A stretch of 64,000 bases of DNA from Uranotaenia lowii (Eukaryota; Arthropoda; Insecta; Diptera; Culicidae), in NCBI RefSeq assembly GCF_029784155.1, contig NW_026598423.1, positions 62,001 through 126,000 on the forward strand, given 5' to 3'. Below the pieces are notes generated by a model, which saw nothing but the letters and a program-made list of their open reading frames with translations, did not search any database and was not told where the DNA came from. A program made the position numbers and the translations under genes. Each line of letters opens with the position of its first letter. Position 1 is the stretch's first letter. This document shows, piece after piece, positions 33,775 to 45,204 of the stretch.

Positions 33775-35185
33775 GTCTGGCGGATTGCAGCTATCACCCC
33801 AATCTACAAATCTGGAAGTGCACACTGCGTCGAAAACTACCGACCAATCTCGATTTTGAATTCGATCTCCAAAGTATTTGAAGTTCTTATACATGGACGA
33901 CTGTACGCTGCCGCCAGGCCTTTGATTTCCGATTCTCAACATGGTTTCGTGAAAAAAAGGTCAACAGTCTCCAACTTAATGTGTTATGTTAGCTCGTTAA
34001 CTAATAGTCTGGAGAAAGGTTGTCAAGTTGATTCTATTTACATCGACTTTGCGAAAGCGTTCGACCGTGTACCGCACAAGATATTAATTGCAAAGATGGA
34101 TCAACTTGGCTTTCCAACCTGGTTGCTCGAGTGGATTACCTCATATCTATCGCACCGCCACGCTTACACGAAAATAAAAAATACATGCTCGAAGATTTTT
34201 TCCACACCGTCAGGAGTACCTCAAGGTAGTCACCTGGGTCCATTGCTGTTCATCATTTTCGTGAATGACTTGTGTGCCACGCTCCAATCTGATACGCTCC
34301 TGTACGCCGACGATCTGAAGCTTTTCAGAAAGGTCGTCAGTGAAATTGACTGCCTCGCTTTGCAAGCTGATATCGCAAGACTTGATAACTGGTGTCATTT
34401 TAACGGAATGCTAACAAATGCTAAAAAATGTAAGATTGTTAATTTTTCCCGTGCTCGTCGTGTCATCAGTTTCGAATACCAACTTTCCGGAGAAAGCCTT
34501 GAAAATGTGACGTCTATTCTCGACTTTGGTGTAAAAATTGATAACAAACTTACATTTTCCGAGCACATTGCACTTACTGCAGCTAAAGGGTTCGCTACTC
34601 TCGGATTTCTGCGTCGAAACACTTACGAATTCGATGATATTTATGCTCTGAAAGCTGTCTACTGCTCTTCAGTACGTAGCATCTTAGAGTATGCTGCCCA
34701 GGTGTGGGCTCCCTCTCAGAGCACACAATGCTACCGCCTCGAACGTGTTCAGCGAAGTTTGGTTAGGTACGCTTTACGACGCCTCCCTTGAAATGAACCA
34801 CTTCAGCTTCCTCCTTATGAGCAAAGATGTGCATTGATAAACTTAACCACACTCGAAAAACGCCGCACCGAACTTCAGCAAACCTTCATCTGCGATGTAT
34901 TGACCTACCGCGTTGACTCAGCGTACATTCTACAACGGGTCAACATGTATGCATCCACTAGGACACTTCGGCAACGTGAATTTCTCTGGATACCTTACCA
35001 CCGTACTACTTATGGAAGAAATCATCCGATAGATAAATGTTGTGAACGTTTCAATTTAGTGTACCATCTGTTTGATTTTAACATGAGTAAGCGTAGTTTT
35101 AAATTAGCTGTAAGCAGATTCCCTTAGTTTGAAAGATACTAGTCTGTACGGTTATTTTCAACCAAAGACAAATCAATAAATAAAA
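33775..35185 (+). mobile_element. 5'-truncated CR1-like LINE
   Basis: The element begins abruptly inside the RT domain and runs through the end of ORF2 to a short 3' region ending near CAAATCAATAAATAAAAAAA. No target duplication was found, which is common for CR1-type insertions. Confidence 0.8.
33777..35127 (+). pseudogene. CR1-like reverse transcriptase, nearly intact C-terminal two-thirds
   Basis: The RT runs from WRIAAITPIYKSG through YRPISILNSISKVFE, QHGFVKKRST, motif A YIDFAKAFDRVPH, motif B SGVPQGSHLGPLLF, motif C YADDLKLF and the thumb, then a C-terminal region with LPPYEQRC and a terminal RSFKLAVSRFP. All three catalytic aspartates are visible. A single in-frame TGA at 34,789-34,791 stands where the family usually has Trp (LPW), and coding resumes in the same frame to 35,127. 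The N-terminal endonuclease and ORF1 are missing. The style (SGVPQGSHLGPLL, RVPH) fits the CR1 clade of insect LINEs such as T1/Q. Confidence 0.9.
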
Positions 35186-35399
35186 AAACAAATCACAAAT
35201 TGTGATTCACTATGACAATTTCAAATTAATTCTATTTTCGGTAAGACATTGATAAAATTTTCAAAATGATGTTCCTTATTCTGAACTAGAGATTTGCTTC
35301 AAAAGTATTTCCAAGCAGTCTAGTTTACAAATTTAAAATAAATATTTCCAAAATAAAGATAAAAAAATCTGGATTCTGAAATAACTATCCTATTAGGTA
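35186..35399. other. AT-rich spacer, nothing recognised
   Basis: Short AT-rich interval between the CR1-like element and repeat X; nothing was seen. Confidence 0.4.
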
Positions 35400-35653
35400 A
35401 AAAATTACCCTCGATTAATTGTAAGGAAAATGATAATAATTGTTATTTAGTATTAATTTTAATCTACAGTTCATTTCTTCATTTTCAACTGAAGGGTTGA
35501 TTGAAAAAAAATTACAAGCTCTGAAGGTTTTGTCACTTTCAATTCAAAAATTGGGCCCTGGAATGAACAGAAGGTAGAAAATATATTTTTTTTATTAAAT
35601 CTGATTTCAATTCTGTTTATTTTACTTCAATCAATTAAAGAATAATAGGTGTT

Positions 35654-35680
35654 ATGATGATGATGATGATGATGATGATA
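35654..35680 (+). repeat. (ATG)n microsatellite
   Basis: Nine consecutive ATG/GAT repeats. It is not coding. Confidence 0.9.
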
Positions 35681-35771
35681 CATGATCTAAAAAAGTTAAA
35701 TTCAAAAGTTTTTAGAAAATTTGGAAAGACATCATTACAAGTATTTCTGACATTACTCCAGAGAAAAATGA

Positions 35772-35797
35772 TTGTACAATTGTACAATTGTACAATT
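35772..35797 (+). repeat. (TTGTACAA)n short tandem
   Basis: Three tandem copies of the palindromic octamer TTGTACAA in 26 bp. Confidence 0.85.
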
Positions 35798-35877
35798 TTT
35801 TTAAACTTCAAAAACTATTAGATTTTTGCTTTGAAAAATATTTTAATTCAATTTGGTTCAAAACTTCTTAAAAATTC

Positions 35878-37842
35878 CGTACCCTAGGCTCTATTGGGTC
35901 ACGGCGATGTTGTGCTTTCTTGTGTTTATGGAAGTTCACGGTTTGGAAACAAGCTCAAAAACTAACATGAACCTGACAGGGCGGTAGCACATAACCTTAT
36001 TCGATATGAGATCATAGAAACCTAATTTAAAGGTGGTTTAAAAATTATAATGATGTATATTTTTTCTTTAATGATCCATGTTGATAAGGTGAATGGGAGT
36101 TGAAACACTTGCCCTCCCTTCCATCGGACAAAAAGAGCGTTGCGCAGTGGAAATATCACAATTAGAATTTTTTAAGTTGATATTTCCACTTTTTTACCAC
36201 CATGCGCAAGTTAGGTTAGAACAGATAGTAATGTGAAAGATAGACAACTGTAATCAATCTTTTAGGATAGTCTATTTAGGATACTGGATAGGTGGATGAT
36301 TTAATAGAAGATACCATAATTAGCTGAATGAGAACGTTAACAATTAGGTACTGATATGGTAGATAGAAATAGAATAGATATATAATGGATGGCATTCGTC
36401 TCCCCAATGCTCTAGTAAGTGTGCATTTGCGGTTTATGAATTTCGGAGGCTTATTCTTAAATCAAGCATTTTACAAGATCTAGAGGCTCATTGGATGAGA
36501 ATGCTGTTTGAACTGCTTTCTTGTTAATTGTTCGTTGTAATAGGGTTTTTTTTTCTGTAGTAGATTTGTCTGTCGTTAAATTATATTTCAAATTCAAACA
36601 AGAAAGAAGTCGTGATATAAATGGGTGGACCTACTCGCACAAGATTTTAAAGTGTCGAATACTGGAACTATCACATCAGATCTTGCGAACACGAACGGAT
36701 CACTGATGAACACCAGTGAAACGGAACCTACGTTTTGGCTCCACGGCTTTAAACAAACGTCTTACCAGTGTTTAATATGGTCCGATCAGAATTGATTGTT
36801 TGACCTGATATAGTTTTTCATACAATTTGTTTAATAAAGTTTTATATTTCAGGTCCTTTATTTTCAAAGAAGTTCTCTTAAAACAAAATTTCTAAAACAG
36901 GTTTTAAACGAAGCATATGGTAAGAGACGTTAAAAAGCTTCGTTCCAGGTATTATTATATATATTTTTAAATCTTACTGATAGGAATATCAACAAAAATC
37001 AACCTCACAAAGGCAGCGGTGTGTATGAACGTGGTTTCTTATTAAGATTCAAAATAGAAGAAGTGCTGGACAGTTTTAATTAGTTTAAATTCTGTAGGTT
37101 CAGATGTGTCCATTTTTGATGAACCATGTTCATAAGATGAATGAAAATTGTAACACTTGCCCTCCCTTTTGCAGAAAAATGACAATATTCCTTAGTGAAA
37201 ACATCACAATTAACAGATTATGCATTGTATGTACTGTGGATAAGTGTTATAACAAACATATTGATTTTTTTTTTAATTTATCAAAACTCTGTAAAACACC
37301 TTTTTGTGTTCTGTAGAATTATTACGCTTCAGATTCAGATTTTAGTTCTGTTTCTTGTCATTCTAGTTTTTTTGTATAATTACCGAGTTTCCACGCATTT
37401 GTTCTGAATCTCTTAACATTAACATATTTGGAAATATTTTATTTTTTAATCTATGTTAATCTCGAGTAAAAACAATCAAAAATTCAAATTTATTGAAACG
37501 AGTAAGGTTAGGTGACAGGTAGGGAAAACTCAACTACGGTAAGATAGTGAACCCTTCTGACAATGATATCGAGACTTTGGCGTATGTTATCATACTGTTA
37601 CTGCTCGGTTGAATTGGAGGTTGGGTTAACTCGAAGTTCATGTAGGGCCCATCTGTCCCAGTCCGTCGAGCACTATCTTAACGCTTCCTTTCTCTGGTGC
37701 TTCAGAACTCTCGGGCTCTGTTGCCGCTATCCTGTTCTAAGCTATGCTATTCTCGTGTAAAGTTTCCTCTTCTGTCCCCCGTTCTGTTTTTCCTTTCCGG
37801 GTCAGCCAGGTAGCTTATAAACCCATCAAAAAAAAAAAAAAA
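35878..37842 (+). mobile_element. Polyadenylated retroposon with 28-bp target duplication, unclassified
   Basis: The 28-mer starting AATTTGGTTCAAAACTTCTT lies at 35,850-35,877 and again at 37,843-37,870, directly after a run of about 15-17 A's. That is the signature of target-primed reverse transcription. The 1.96-kb body starts CGTACCCTAGGCTCTATTGG and ends GGTAGCTTATAAACCCATC. Two direct copies of about 105 bp with AACACTTGCCCTCCCTT lie near 36,062-36,165 and 37,098-37,205. No RT or endonuclease motif was found, so it is either a processed transcript, a large SINE, or an internally deleted LINE. Confidence 0.85.
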
Positions 37843-38315
37843 AATTTGGTTCAAAACTTCTTAAAAATTCGTTAAATGAGGAAAAGTAAACAAATAAAAA
37901 ACTTCCATATTTTTTTCGCAAAACTCAATTTCACTTGAAATGTTGAGGAACGTTGATATTTGATTTAAAACTTTTATTTTAAAATGTTATGTTTTTGCTC
38001 TAAAGTTTTCAAAAAAAGAGCAGAAATTTCTTGCATATTTTTATTCAGGGCACCCTATTAATTCAAAATTACATTTTAAATTCATTGCATCTCAGAAAAA
38101 TGTAAATTTTGTGGTCTTGAAAATTGATTAAATTGATCAATTAGAAGATCAAATAAAAATTGGTTTCTTGAAAAATATTTCATCCATTTGTAATGACATA
38201 AACTTTTTTTTTTTAAATCAAAATTTTTAGTTACAAAATAGAGGATATTAGATTTTAGATTTTTTCGATTTTTTAGATTTGACCATCATAAGAGGTGAAA
38301 TTAGTATTGAAGGTA

Positions 38316-38640
38316 AATGGATCGTTTCAAACTCTGTTTTTGTTAAGTAACGCTTCTTCAAAAACCCCATTAGGCGAGGTAGAGTTTTTGTACATCAATT
38401 TATGAGTTCCAATATAAAAATTGGATTGAATTGTAATTAAAATTTACAATTCAAAATAAGTTTCAATTCATTAATGTCTTATAGTGCCGTTAAATGAAAT
38501 GTTTCAAGCCTAGGGTGTTTTAAGCTAAAATTCCGCCGGAGGCGAGCCAAATTTCTGACTAACACTTATTAATAATCAACATTTAAGATAAGTAATTTCC
38601 CTTTACTACGGTGGGAATTTTTCTTGGAAAAATTCTCCAT
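38316..38640 (+). repeat. Dispersed repeat family Y, copy 2
   Basis: Aligns with 17,346-17,690 in the same orientation. It sits directly between repeat X copy 2 and a copy of the TAGCTGACCC family. The shared motif AATTCCGCCGGAGGCGAGCC is unusually GC-rich for its surroundings. Confidence 0.75.
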
Positions 38641-39889
38641 AGGGGAGGGGTTTAAACTCCTTACCCCCTGCCCCCCTCCATTCGCACGGCCTTGCTCTGC
38701 GATGGTTTGAGGTCGAGCAAATGGAACTAAATTTCGCTTGGAAGGATATTTGTATACAGAAAAAGACTCTATGGTTGATCGAGACCCATCCTTGATCCCG
38801 TTGAGGAATTAGGAAGAGGTGAGGTTTTTTCAATTAATCAGTTGAAAGGCACCGAATTTGATGTGAGATTTTGTTTGGTACGAGTAATGTTTCAAAGAAT
38901 ATTTGCAAACCCTCTCCTGCTTCCAGTGGGGAGATAGGTAGGGGCGATTAGAGCTCACATACAACCAGGCATGGAAAAAATCGGATCGAAGTACATTCAA
39001 TCTGCAATCCGTGGTGAACTCATTCAGTTCTAACTGCCAATCGAAGCAATCGGGAAAGGAAAAAGTTCACACACCAGAATGAACACTAACGATTGCAATC
39101 CCGAATGCATGAACTTTGAATGGGGGTTTGGGTGAACGAAACGAAGCCCGAAACATTCGCCGCGTCCAATTGGATCGTTTTTTATTTTCACCACGACGTT
39201 CGTTGGATGAATTGATTCGCAAGTGAATGTCGAAACACATTCGCCAAACGATTGTATTTAAGATTGCATTCGCGAATGTTTCCGTAACCGGTAAAGGATT
39301 GCGCCATCAGGTGCTTGTTTTTCGGCTTATTTTGTGCATGTTTTAGCCCCCGCGCTCGCTGATGGTTTGTTTTCTCATGATGTTATTTCAATTTAGGTAT
39401 ATTCGAATAAGAACATTCAGCATTTATGTAGTTAGTAAAAAAGTTAAGTTTTGCACATTGCGTGGATAAAAAAAAGGACAAATGAAAGGGTTTAATTTCC
39501 ACTCTTTTTCTCGAAGCGTGGAGGTTTGGTCTTTGTCCACTAGAACAATTTTTTTGTTGAAATCTAAATTCAAATTTCTAAACCTCAATTCGAAATTTTA
39601 ATTCATGAATTCTGAATTCTTACTTCTTAGTTCTGAATTCTTAATTTTTAATTCTAGGTTTTTAATAATATAAATTATTTATCCTAAATTCTATATTCTC
39701 AATTCTTAATTCTGAATTCTGAATTCCTAATTCTAGATTCTATTTTCGTATTTTGAAATTCTAAATTCAAAGTTTTAAATTATAAATTCTATATTCTAAA
39801 TTCTAACTTCTCAATTCTTGATTCCTTGATTCTAAATTCTTAATTCCAATATCTAGATTAATACTTCTTAATTATAAATCTTACTTTCA

Positions 39890-40735
39890 AATTCTAAATT
39901 CAAATTCTAATTCTAAATTCTCACTTTCAAATTCTAAATTCTAAATTCAAAATTCTAAATTCTAAATTCTAAATTCTAAATTCTAACTTCTAAATTCTAA
40001 ATCCTAAATTCTAAATTCTAAATTCTAAATTCTAAATTCTAGATTCTAAATTCTAAATTCTAAATTCTAACTTGTAAATTCTTAATTCTAAATTTTATAT
40101 TCTAAATTCTAAATTCTAAATTCTAAATTCTAAATTCTAAATTCTAAATTCTAAATTCTAAATTCTAAATTCTAAATTCTAAATTCTAAATTCTAAATTC
40201 TAAATCCTAAATTCTAAATTCTAAATTCTAAATTCTAAATTCTAAATTCTAAATTCTAAATTCTAAATTCTTAATTCTAAATTCTAAATTCTAAATTCTA
40301 AATTCTAAATTCTAAATTCTAAATTCTAAATTCTAAATTCTAAATTCTAAATTCTAAATTCTAAATTCTAAATTCTAAATTCTAAATTCTAAATTCTAAA
40401 TTCTAAATTCTAAATTCTAAATTCTAAATTCTAAATTCTTAATTCTAAATTCTAAATTCTAAATTCTAAATTCTAAATTCTAAATTCTAAATTCTAAATT
40501 CTAAATTCTAAATTCTAAATTCTAAATTCTAAATTCTAAATTCTAAATTCTAAATTCTAAATTCTAAATTCTAAATCCTAAATTCTAAATTCTAAATTCT
40601 AAATTCTAAATTCTAAATTCTAAATTCTAAATTCTAAATTCTAAATTCTAAATTCTAAATTCTAAATTCTAAATTCTTAATTCTAAATTCTAAATTCTAA
40701 ATTCTTAATTCTAAATTCTAAATTCTTAATCAATT
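39890..40735 (+). repeat. Left (AAATTCT)n satellite block
   Basis: More than 100 head-to-tail 7-bp units are interrupted only by rare variants (TCCTAAATTC, TTCTTAATTC). Degenerate flanks extend to about 39,560 and 41,170. Longest unbroken runs are over 150 bp. Confidence 0.95.
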
Positions 40736-41639
40736 CTTAATTCTAAATTTTAAATTCAAAATTCATAATTCTTAATTTTAAATTCTTTACTCTAAATTCT
40801 GAATTCTAAACATGAAATTGCCAATTATTAGTTTCAAATCCTTAATTCTAAATTTCAAATTCTTAATTCTCAACACTTATTCTATGTTCTTAATTCTTAA
40901 CTCTAAATTCTTATTTCTAAATTCTTTTTAATTTAAATTATTCACTTTTATTCTATGTTTTTTATTCTAAATTCTTATTTCTGAACTCTATTAATCCTAA
41001 AATCCTTACTCTTTTTCTATGTTTTTAATTTTAAACTCATTACTCTAAATTCTCAAACCTTCATTGAAATAAATAATTATAAATTTTTATTTCGGATTCT
41101 TTATGCTTAATTCTGATTTTGAATAGTTTAAATCTGAAATCCTTATTCTTAATTCAAAATCTATAACTAAAAACTCTTCGAAGCTCTCAATTCTAAATTC
41201 TTTCTGTATTTAGAATCAAGAATTAAGATTTTATAATTTTAATTAAGAATTAAGAAATGAATTATTTACTAAGACAAATTGAAATTTTGAAATTGAAATA
41301 TTTTAAATTTTGAAGTAAATAATTTTCAAATTTAATGTTAACATAAAAAATTAAGAATTGAAAAATTATGATAAGAAATTTTGAATTACAATGTAAAATA
41401 AACAATTAAGAATTCAAAAACTACAATTTCGATTTCACAATTTAAATTTAGAAATTAAGAATATAGTCTTGAGAATGTAGTGCTAAATGTTTGGAATTCT
41501 GTGTTGAGAATTTAGAATTAAGATTTTGGAATTCAGAATTTAAAATTTTGAATTGAGAATTTAGAATTGAGAATTTGAAATTTAGAATCAAGAACTTAGA
41601 ATTGAGCATTTGAAATCAAGGATTTGGAATCGTGAATTA

Positions 41640-42540
41640 AGAATTTAGGATTTAGGATTTAGAATTTAGAATTTAGAATTTAGAATTTAGAATTTAGAAT
41701 TTAGAATTTAGAATTTAGAATTTAGAATTTAGAATTTAGAATTTAGAATTTAGAATTTAGAATTTAGAATTTAGAATTAAGAATTAAGAATTAAGAATTT
41801 AGAATTTAGAATTTAGAATTTAGAATTTAGAATTTAGAATTTAGAATTTAGAATTTAGAATTTAGAATTTAGAATTTAGAATTTAGAATTTAGAATTTAG
41901 AATTTAGAATTTAGAATTTAGAATTGAGAATTTAGAATTTAGAATTTAGAATTTAGAATTCAGAATTCAGAATTTAGAATTTAGAATTTAGAATTTAGAA
42001 TTTAGAATTTAGAATTTAGAATTTAGAATTTAGAATTTAGAATTTAGAATTTAGAATTTAGAATTTAGAATTTAGAATTTAGAATTTAGAATTTAGAATT
42101 TAGAATTTAGAATTTAGAATTTAGAATTTAGAATTTAGAATTTAGAATTTAGAATTTAGAATTTAGAATTTAGAATTTAGAATTTAGAATTTAGAATTTA
42201 GAATTTAGAATTTAGAATTTAGAATTTAGAATTTAGAATTTAGAATTTAGAATTTAGAATTTAGAATTTAGAATTTAGAATTTAGAATTTAGAATTTAGA
42301 ATTTAGAATTTAGAATTTAGAATTTAGAATTTAGAATTTAGAATTTAGAATTTAGAATTTAGAATTTAGAATTTAGAATTTAGAATTTAGAATTTAGAAT
42401 TTAGAATTTAGAATTTAGAATTTAGAATTTAGAATTTAGAATTTAGAATTTAGAATTTAGAATTTAGAATTTAGAATTTAAAATTTAGAATTAAGAATTT
42501 ACAAGTTAGAATTTAGAATTTAGAATTTAGAATTTAGAAT
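41640..42540 (-). repeat. Right (AGAATTT)n satellite block, inverted relative to the left
   Basis: The same 7-bp unit on the opposite strand, more homogeneous than the left block. The first visible variants (GAATTAAGAATTAAGAATT, GAATTCAGAATTCAG) are in the first third. Degenerate flanks run from about 41,210 and to about 42,625. The centre of symmetry between the blocks is near 41,190. Confidence 0.95.
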
Positions 42541-43870
42541 TAAGAATTTATATTTCATTTATATTTAGAATATAGAATTTATCATTTAGAATATAGAATT
42601 AAGAAATAAGAATTTAGAATAATTAACTTTAAATTTAGATTGAAGAATCTGTTGCTGAGTATGCCATAACATTTATGAAACTATGGGATAAGTACAACTT
42701 CATTACGAGCTTTGAAATTTCGCAACATTTTTTGAGCTTAATTTAGGAATAAAGCATTGTCCTTTTTCCTATTCAGGATGTTTAAACTAGTCAAATTGTT
42801 AAATAGCTTTGCGATCTCAACATATTTTAATTATTATTTGGCAATATAGGTTACAAAGTGTCCCAGTAGACAAAGACTAAATCCCTTCGCTTCATGAGCA
42901 AGAGTGGGCATTTACAAACCTCCTCTTTGTCCATTTAGTTATTTAAGCAAAGTGCAAAAGTCCATTTTTTTCTAACTATATGCTGACTGTTTTCATTCGA
43001 ACATAAATTAAAAGAACATCATGAGAAAACAAACCATCAGCGAGCGGGGGGGCTAAAACACGCACAAAATTAGCCGAAAAACAAGCACCTGATGGCGCAA
43101 TCCTTTACCGGTTACGGAAACATTCGCGAATGCAATCTTACAATCGTTTGGCGATTGTGTTTCGACATTCACTTGCGAATCAATTCATCCAACGAACGTC
43201 GTGGTGAAAATAAAAAACGATCCAATTGGACGCGGCGAATGTTTCGGGCTTCGTTTCGTTCATCCAAACGTTTTCAAAGTTCATTCATTCGGATTGCCAA
43301 TCCGACCAATCGGCGATCGTCTGTTCACGCTCGCATCGCTGATGCTACCATCGTAAACGGAGCGGAGATTGAGAATCATTAGCATTCATGCTGGTGAATG
43401 AATTTTTCCATCCTTGCATACAACTTTATGATTAAATTGGGGACTATTGGAACATACGGAATCAAATTTAGCATATGTAGTTATTCGGGTACGAACATTA
43501 TTCTATTATTTTTTTAGACCCTCCTTTCCTTCCTTTGAGTGAAATAAGAAGAGGAGACGGATAAGACCTTTACATTTTTGGGACATATCTAGAGTCATCT
43601 CTAAAAAACCAAATTTAGTATTGGAGGGTATTTGGGAACGAAAAATGTTTCAATGCTTATGGTTCCCAAATTCCCTCATTCCAGTCGAAAGATAAATTGG
43701 AAAAAGGGGGGCTCTCATACAATGTTTGCGTAACTCGATACTTTTTATGCAAATAGGGATTGGGAGAGTATATAGAAACAAGAAATGGTTATTTGAGACT
43801 CCTTTCTTCTTTTCAGTGGGTCCAAATTCACCTTCTTCGAACATCTGAAAAAAAATAGGGTTCAGTATCG

Positions 43871-45043
43871 ACTTTTAATAATTTCGTTTATTATCGCCAT
43901 TTTCATGGCCAATGATGGTGAGTTTGGAAACGTTAATTTTCTATTTAGGAAGTAACCCTCGTCTTAATTATGCTTTATACAAGCATGGCCAGCCTTATGG
44001 TTAGAGAATAAAAAAATCGGATCGAATTCAAAAGAATTCAGTTCTAGAAAATATTAATTTTCATAAATTTTTTATCATATTTTTATTGCTTGAAATTGCA
44101 GTTGACAGCAAGCCCATCGTTTTTACAGAATTTTCTCATACATATTTGCGGTAAACTTTAAATTGAAAATTCAGAATGAGAAAATTGAATTTATAAACAG
44201 AATGATAACTAACCAAATTCAACTTTATACTCTGTTTTTTATACTCGGTTGGAATAAGATTTTTTTGTTTTAAAACTATTATTGAAACATCATTTCCAAA
44301 GCAGAATAATTCAAAGAAGAAAATTATGCAATGATTAGGTGTCATTAGCGATATTCATATAGAACGTTAAAAGTTTGTTTGACTTGCCAAGGTTTTACAT
44401 ATCTTTATACATCTGATCTACAAGACCTATTGTAAAGAGTCTTTTCGCGCTGCTAACTGTTGTATTGAAGTATTATAGATTTTTTTTAATCAAAGGCGGT
44501 TTTTATAGCTTTATTTCATAGTTGACATAAAGTCCCTTAAGACAGATAAATTGTTACTTGAGATTTTTTTACTAGTTTCGTGAAAAGTTGTTTCAATACT
44601 TTTGAAGCTCATCAAGTTTTCATAACTGTTAAATGAAAACCATTCTTTATTCCTGTGTAGCGAAGATTCTGACGATACTAAAACAACTCAGACAAAAAAT
44701 ATAATTTTTATACCACGAAGTATTGGATCTAGTAAAATAAAAGTCTGAAAATTCAGACAAAGAAATTCAGACAACACGCCAAAGAGGTTTATTGATTTAG
44801 CAAGTCATGTGATTACTCATGAAATTTCATCTCGATGTCTAGATTCTAGGAAATACAAGAAAAGTTAGTTATAGATGAAGACCGAAGAACGATCGCAACT
44901 CTTACGAGCTAACATTTGTTGTCTTAAGAGATGACTGGAGTCAGCGCAGCTCTACGAAGCGATCTTTTTCAAGTTACGTCACGTGACTCGCTGATTGGTA
45001 AATTGTCATTATGGCATATTCCCTTAAAACGAAATTGCTACAG
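43871..45043. other. AT-rich spacer, nothing recognised
   Basis: No gene or bounded repeat was recognised. Confidence 0.45.
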
Positions 45044-45087
45044 CATTTCAATATAATTGTTGAATTAGCTAATCGCCGCGATAAGTT

Positions 45088-45182
45088 GTTTGTTTTTATT
45101 ATCGACTTTTTTCGGCGAATAAATAACTACTAAATTACCTGCCAGTTGATCCAGACGCTTCCAGACTCCTCTTCAGCGGACC
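45088..45182 (-). repeat. Inverted 5' pLTR of the PLE with decayed hammerhead motif
   Basis: The minus-strand sequence starts GGTCCGCTGAAGAGGAGTCT and continues to GTCGATAATAAAAACAAAC, matching the 3' pLTR. Relative to that copy, a segment of ribozyme stem II is deleted and CGAAACGTC reads GGAAGCGTC, so this hammerhead is probably inactive. Confidence 0.75.
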
Positions 45183-45204
45183 TTAAATTAAATTTATTTT
45201 TCTA

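Larger units (their letters stand above)
35400..38240 (+). repeat. Dispersed repeat family X, copy 2 (split by a retroposon)
   Basis: 35,400-35,877 and 37,871-38,240 align in order with copy 1 (10,700-11,900). The join GTTAAATGAGGAAAAGTAAA directly after the insertion corresponds to the uninterrupted site at about 11,431. The left half contains an (ATG)n run and a TTGTACAA tandem. Confidence 0.65.
38966..43416. mobile_element. 4,451-bp foldback element with 8-bp target duplication (hAT-like ends)
   Basis: The ends CAGGCATGGAAAAAATCG and its imperfect complement GAATTTTTCCATCCTTG are flanked by CATACAAC at 38,958-38,965 and 43,417-43,424. An 8-bp duplication and CA...TG ends fit the hAT superfamily. 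The outer arms of about 550 bp are near-identical inverted repeats (GGTAAAGGATTGCGCCATCA facing TGATGGCGCAATCCTTTACC). The inner 3 kb is a 7-bp satellite, AAATTCT on the left and its complement AGAATTT on the right, so the whole element can fold on itself. No transposase is present. It is similar in plan to Drosophila FB elements, which also have long inverted repeats built of internal tandem repeats. Confidence 0.88.
38641..43870 (-). repeat. Fragment of the TAGCTGACCC family array (copy D), split by the foldback element
   Basis: 38,641-38,957 and 43,425-43,870 each contain units with GCAAATGGAACTAAATTT-like and GGAATCAAATTTAGCAT-like landmarks and CCCTCC/GGGGAG blocks, in the orientation of the minus-strand copy C. 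When the intervening element and one 8-bp duplication are removed, the flanks join within a unit (CATACAAC then TTTATG). Neither family terminus is present, so this is an internal fragment. Confidence 0.65.

Noticed and set aside
34834..35127. Separate 97-residue gene downstream of the CR1-like RT
   Set aside because: It is in the same frame as the RT and is the RT's own C-terminus after a nonsense codon.
39890..42540. The 7-bp array as a telomere or CRISPR-like array
   Set aside because: The unit AAATTCT is not the insect telomere repeat TTAGG, it runs in both orientations about a centre, and there are no spacers. It lies within a transposon with clear ends.
43092..43382. 96-residue Arg-rich frame as a gene
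   Set aside because: It lies entirely in the outer arm of the foldback element and has a diverged mirror in the other arm; it is a by-product of the arm sequence.
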